Shown in pieces: positions 6,694 through 9,618 of a DNA stretch of 9,618 nt (its first letter is position 1; every line of letters starts with the position of its first letter). The position numbers and the translations under genes were made by a program. The notes below the pieces were generated by a model, which searched no databases, was not told the DNA's origin, and saw only the letters and a program-made list of their open reading frames with translations. The stretch is from CAYHZL01 sp964361075 (GTDB lineage: Bacteria > Bacteroidota > Ignavibacteria > UBA10030 > UBA8401), in the NCBI GenBank assembly GCA_964361075.1, contig CAYHZL010000136.1:1-9618 (forward strand), written 5' to 3'.

Positions 6694-6712
6694 TCCGAAG
6701 GAGTCCTTCGGA
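6694..6712. repeat. Short perfect hairpin in repeat region upstream of pfkA
   Basis: TCCGAAGG (6694-6701) pairs perfectly with CCTTCGGA (6705-6712) around a 3-nt loop. No U-tract follows on either strand, so it is not a standard terminator. It lies in the repeat-filled gap and is probably part of the older repeat that begins near 6667. Confidence 0.6.
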
Positions 6713-6718
6713 CCTTTG

Positions 6719-6741
6719 TCCCTCCCCTTTTAGGGGAGGGA
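6719..6741. repeat. 10-bp perfect C/G-rich hairpin
   Basis: TCCCTCCCCT (6719-6728) pairs perfectly with AGGGGAGGGA (6732-6741) around a TTT loop. CCCTCCCC...GGGGAGGG hairpins of this type recur as dispersed intergenic repeats in FCB-group genomes (general knowledge, not checked here). The related text TCCTCTCCCCCT...GGGAGAG continues across the element at 6764-6894, which suggests the two form one older repeat split by an insertion. Confidence 0.65.
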
Positions 6742-6763
6742 ATATGTCCTCTCCCCCTAACAG

Positions 6764-6894
6764 CAATGCTGTCAACTTAAGAGAGGTATGGTAGGACAAA
6801 CATTCTTGTTTGTCCAAATAAAAATAAATTGACAAACAAGAATGTTTGTCCTACTTTATTTCTCATAAAAGAATTCCTTAAGTTGACAGCATTG
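6764..6894. mobile_element. 131-bp MITE-like element with perfect 18-bp terminal inverted repeats
   Basis: CAATGCTGTCAACTTAAG (6764-6781) is perfectly inverted at 6877-6894. The block is flanked directly by CCCCCTAACAG at 6753-6763 and again at 6895-6905, an 11-bp direct repeat that reads as a target-site duplication. Removing the block and one repeat restores a continuous TCCTCTCCCCCTAACAG followed by TGGGAGAG, a normal C/G-rich dispersed repeat. No protein is encoded, so mobilisation by a transposase in trans is inferred. Some IS4-family elements make duplications of about this length, but I cannot assign the family. Confidence 0.7.
6791..6854. repeat. Nested palindromes inside the 131-bp element
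   Basis: Arms 6791-6814 and 6831-6854 are perfect 24-bp inverted copies around a 16-nt AT-only centre except for one C. Each arm is itself a hairpin: GGACAAACA (6794-6802) with TGTTTGTCC (6807-6815), and GACAAACA (6831-6838) with TGTTTGTC (6843-6850). The block can therefore fold either as one long stem or as two side-by-side hairpins. Confidence 0.9.
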
Positions 6895-7005
6895 CCCCCT
6901 AACAGTGGGAGAGAAAGAGAGGGGGTCGTGTGTACAAAAGTGGAAAAGCTGAGCGAAGCCATCACTTCGTGAAAAGAGTGAGTGATTCGCCAGATCCCTT
7001 CGGGA

Positions 7006-7111
7006 CGAGCGAGTGTTTTTTATGAGCGAAGCTCCAAAGGCATGCCTTTGGAACTTCGACAAAAAACGTCTCGCAATGACGCACAAAGAGTATTTCAGTG
7101 AGAACTAATTA
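7006..7111 (-). repeat. Inverted copy of the TAATTAG-ended repeat (related to copy A)
   Basis: Read on the minus strand from 7111, this begins TAATTAGTTCTCACTGAAA, then ATACTCTTTG, GTCATTGCGAG and later CTTCGCTCATAAAAAACACTC. These blocks occur in the same order in copy A (457-590), which has a longer, different middle. A perfect 20-bp palindrome (7033-7052) extends to a 32-bp one with a single mismatch (7027-7058). Its first three bases are the stop codon of the glucosidase gene. The far end is unclear: a weak match to the terminal repeat at 6667-6683 would make the whole older element about 445 bp including the nested insertion. Confidence 0.65.
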
Positions 7112-9553
7112 CTTTTTCACAACAATTTCCATCGCACCGGCAGCATCGCTCACCTTCACGCTCAATCGTTTTACAGCAGCATCATAATTCCAGCCGATAG
7201 TAGATTTCGTCAGCATCCTGTTCTCAGCTAACACGCGTCCTCCTTCTAAAACAGAAACCGGTTTCTTTGCAACATTGTTCACCACAAACAGTACCGAACG
7301 TGGCGATGGAATATATGTTCCTTCCGCTTTGGCTCGTTCAATTGTAATTTCGTGTTGGTCTTCTGAAGAATGTACTTCAACAGAACGGAATTCTCCTTGC
7401 TGATAGGAGAACGAAGCGCCGTCATCTTCGTAACATATTCCTTTTGCTTGTGATGAAGAATAAATTTCAAATGTCATCGGATCAATCGGTTCTTCATCTG
7501 TATATTGCACAATTTGCTGCATTGGAATAATTGCACCTGCTTTTATATGAATCGGCATATTGTCAATCGGCGCTTGCACTGTAATTGATTTTCCACCGGC
7601 GATTTTTTCCTTCGTCCAGAAATCGTACCACTCGCCTTCCGGCAAATAGAGTGAGCGTGATGTTGCGCCTTGTTCCAGAATTGGTGAAACAAGAATATTC
7701 TCTCCTACCATAAATTGTGTATCGTTGTTGTATGTTTCTTTGTCATTAGGAAATTCCAACATCAACGGACGCATAATCGGAATTCCGGTTGTTGATGCCT
7801 TGTAAAATTCCGTGTACAAAAACGGAAGCAGTTGATAGCGCAGTTCAATAAATTTCTTGTTGATTTTTTCGTACTCGTTTCCGTACGACCACGGCTCTTG
7901 CGGTTTTGTATCCCACGCAGTATGCGTTCTGCTTAAAGGAAGGAAAACACCATACTGCAGCCATCGTGTGTAGAGTTCACCCGATGGACTTCCGATAAAT
8001 CCTCCGATATCTGAACCGACAAACGATTGTCCCGACAAACCAAAATTCAGACACATCGGAATTGTCAACGCAAGATGTTCCCAACTTGCAACATTATCAC
8101 CTGTCCACGCCGCAGCGTATCGCTGGATACCGGCATACCCGGCGCGCGTCAGCACAAATGGTCGCTCATTCACGCGAAGTGTCTTTGCACCTTCGTACGT
8201 TGCGCGCGCCATTTGCATTCCGTACACATTGTGTGCCTCGGCATGTTCAATTGTTCTCCCATCTAAATTATGTTTGTTGGTAAGAGGCATTGAGCCGCGC
8301 GGTCCGCCGAACACCGATGGTTCATTCATATCATTCCAAAATCCTTTCACGCCGAGGCCAACCAAATCATCAAACTGCTCGCCCCACCATCGTCTAGTCC
8401 ACGAGTTGATGAAATCAGGAAACGCACATTCGCCGGGCCACACCTTCCCGATAAAAATAGAACTATCCGCGCTTCGCACAAAATGATTGCCGCGCAATCC
8501 CCCGTTATATGTCATATAGCTGTCGTCGGATTTTATTCCGGGGTCAATAATTGTTACAACTTTGAATCCCTCTTTTTTCAAATCTTTTATCAACACAGAT
8601 GGAAAAGGAAAATTCTTTTTGCTCCATGTGAACACGCGATATCCTTCCATGTAATCAATATCCAAATAGAGCACATCACACGGAATTCTTTTATTCCGAA
8701 ACGTGTTTGCAATCTCTCTCACTTTCGAATCAGGAAAATAACTCCAGCGGCATTGCTGATATCCAATTGCCCACTTCGGCGGAAGATTCATTTTGCCGGT
8801 TAATTCTGTGTATTGCTGCACAACAGCTTTCGGGGTCGGACCGTTGAAAAAATAATAGTCCATCGTTCCGCCATCTGCGCCGAACGAATAATAATTTTCC
8901 GATTCTTTTCCCATATCAAACGATGAACGGAACGTGTTGTCGAAAAATATTCCGTAACTGCGTCCTTTGTTCATGCCGATAAAAAAAGGAATGGAATGAT
9001 ACAACGGATCTGTGCCGGCGTTGTATGCAGGAATATCATTATTCCAATTCACAAAAAAAGAACCGCGCTTCTGTAACTTTCCTGTTTTCTCGCCAAAACC
9101 AAAATAGAGTTCATCGCTCGGCATTTGTTTCCACACGCGCACTTGATTGCCGTCCCATCCCATTCCTTTCGATACATCGTCTTGGTTAATCATTTCACCC
9201 TGCGGCGTAAGGAATGAAATTCTGAACGGATTTTTTTGAATCTTCATTGTTACATTTTTTGTTGAAAGCGTAATCGAATTGGAATCATCCTTGAATTCAT
9301 GTTTCGGCAACACCCACTCATTTTTCGATACTGCCCACGAAAAATTCTCCTTTCGATCTGTTTCCCGCAGCACACGAACGCGAATAATATCGTCCGAGAG
9401 CGGAGTAATTTGCACTTGTGCATCGCCGCACGTAACAACCACAAGCTGGTCTGAATTTGCCACGACTTGTGCATTGCCTATTGATTTCCATCCGGCGTGC
9501 GTTGTGAGTGATGAAATAAAAAGTAATACTGCAAATAAAAATGTCTTACGCAT
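7109..9553 (-). CDS. Secreted GH31 alpha-glucosidase-like glycoside hydrolase
   Basis: An 814-residue retaining glycosidase. The signal peptide is clear: MRKTFLFAVLLFISSLTTHA with a likely cut after THA (20). A beta-sandwich N-terminal domain (about 25-255) precedes the GH31 barrel. LYLDIDYMEGY (295-305) and GFWNDMNEPSVF (404-415) hold the substrate-binding Asp and the nucleophile D408. WTGDN (483-487) holds the probable acid/base D486, and SRTHTAW (541-547) closes the site. C-terminal beta domains follow, the last (about 690-814) resembling DUF5110. The FWNDMNEPSVF form suits alpha-glucosidases better than alpha-xylosidases. It probably trims alpha-glucosides outside the cytoplasm. ATG 9553 has AGAGG (9563-9559) five bases upstream. 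The TAA stop is the first three bases of a dispersed repeat. Exact substrate is not readable. Confidence 0.93.
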   Translation of the reverse strand: MRKTFLFAVLLFISSLTTHAGWKSIGNAQVVANSDQLVVVTCGDAQVQITPLSDDIIRVRVLRETDRKENFSWAVSKNEWVLPKHEFKDDSNSITLSTKNVTMKIQKNPFRISFLTPQGEMINQDDVSKGMGWDGNQVRVWKQMPSDELYFGFGEKTGKLQKRGSFFVNWNNDIPAYNAGTDPLYHSIPFFIGMNKGRSYGIFFDNTFRSSFDMGKESENYYSFGADGGTMDYYFFNGPTPKAVVQQYTELTGKMNLPPKWAIGYQQCRWSYFPDSKVREIANTFRNKRIPCDVLYLDIDYMEGYRVFTWSKKNFPFPSVLIKDLKKEGFKVVTIIDPGIKSDDSYMTYNGGLRGNHFVRSADSSIFIGKVWPGECAFPDFINSWTRRWWGEQFDDLVGLGVKGFWNDMNEPSVFGGPRGSMPLTNKHNLDGRTIEHAEAHNVYGMQMARATYEGAKTLRVNERPFVLTRAGYAGIQRYAAAWTGDNVASWEHLALTIPMCLNFGLSGQSFVGSDIGGFIGSPSGELYTRWLQYGVFLPLSRTHTAWDTKPQEPWSYGNEYEKINKKFIELRYQLLPFLYTEFYKASTTGIPIMRPLMLEFPNDKETYNNDTQFMVGENILVSPILEQGATSRSLYLPEGEWYDFWTKEKIAGGKSITVQAPIDNMPIHIKAGAIIPMQQIVQYTDEEPIDPMTFEIYSSSQAKGICYEDDGASFSYQQGEFRSVEVHSSEDQHEITIERAKAEGTYIPSPRSVLFVVNNVAKKPVSVLEGGRVLAENRMLTKSTIGWNYDAAVKRLSVKVSDAAGAMEIVVKK

Positions 9554-9592
9554 GAAAACCTCTTTGAAAGGATGAGGGATGAATTAGGAAGG

Positions 9593-9616
9593 CTTGCCCT
9601 GAGCCACGCCGAAGGG
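9593..9616. repeat. Partial dispersed repeat at the right edge, upstream of the glucosidase gene
   Basis: The text GCCCTGAGC...CGCCGAAGGG resembles the very common intergenic 'ccctgagc...tcgaaggg' repeat of environmental FCB and other genomes. It is cut off by the window edge, so its extent and any pairing partner cannot be seen. Only 40 bp lie between it and the glucosidase start codon, so the promoter is probably outside the window or within the repeat. Confidence 0.4.
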
Positions 9617-9618
9617 AT

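Noticed and set aside
7061..7081. CGTC/GACG hairpin followed by six U, as a terminator for the glucosidase gene within the repeat
   Set aside because: The stem is only 4 bp; copy A retains pairing through a wobble, which is suggestive, but it is too weak to call.
6777..7086. Open frames of 62-76 codons on the minus strand within the repeat region
   Set aside because: They run through palindromes and repeat copies; the peptides (for example FSTFVHTTPSLSLPLL) reflect C/T-rich repeats and show no domain.

Overview
The window is about 9.6 kb of AT-rich chromosome. All seven recognisable genes lie on the minus strand, so transcription runs from high to low coordinates. They are housekeeping or metabolic genes. 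The mix points to the Bacteroidota/Chlorobiota/Ignavibacteriota (FCB) group: a short MIP18-Mrp fusion with a small NifU-type scaffold, a parvulin-type chaperone with an exported N-terminus, a short Aat, A-rich leaders with often weak Shine-Dalgarno sequences, and intergenic repeats of the 'gtcattgcgag' and 'ccctgagc...cgaaggg' kinds. This placement is an inference from style; there is no rRNA or marker phylogeny here.

Layout in transcription order: a secreted GH31 alpha-glucosidase-like enzyme (9553-7109); a 516-bp repeat-filled gap; a 6-phosphofructokinase (6592-5489); a 211-bp gap with a 105-bp imperfect inverted repeat and a strong intrinsic terminator; a compact cluster aat (5277-4669), purC (4664-3771), a SurA/PpiD-like peptidyl-prolyl isomerase (3781-1901) and mrp (1846-761), with spacings of 4 bp, an 11-bp overlap and 54 bp; a 354-bp gap holding two abutting inverted-repeat elements; and a small NifU C-terminal-domain protein (406-161) followed by a hairpin with a U-tract. 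A + strand reading frame may enter from the left edge and stop at 101, converging on the NifU-like gene.

Functionally, mrp and the NifU-like gene form a plausible Fe-S cluster carrier/scaffold pair, now separated by repeats. purC (purine synthesis) and aat (N-degron tagging) appear translationally coupled to the isomerase gene but share no obvious pathway with it. The glucosidase and phosphofructokinase are linked only loosely through sugar catabolism.

The unusual content is between the genes. A family of small elements has terminal inverted repeats close to TAATTAGTTCTCACTGAAA. Two sit back to back at 457-763, sharing a 42-bp near-perfect palindrome, and a related copy in the opposite orientation lies at 7006-7111. 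In both mrp and the glucosidase gene the stop codon TAA is exactly the first three bases of that repeat. Inside the 6.6-7.1 kb gap is a 131-bp candidate MITE (perfect 18-bp terminal inverted repeats, 11-bp flanking direct repeats, palindromes nested inside palindromes) that interrupts an older repeat. I see no defence system, CRISPR array, tRNA, rRNA or intact transposase.
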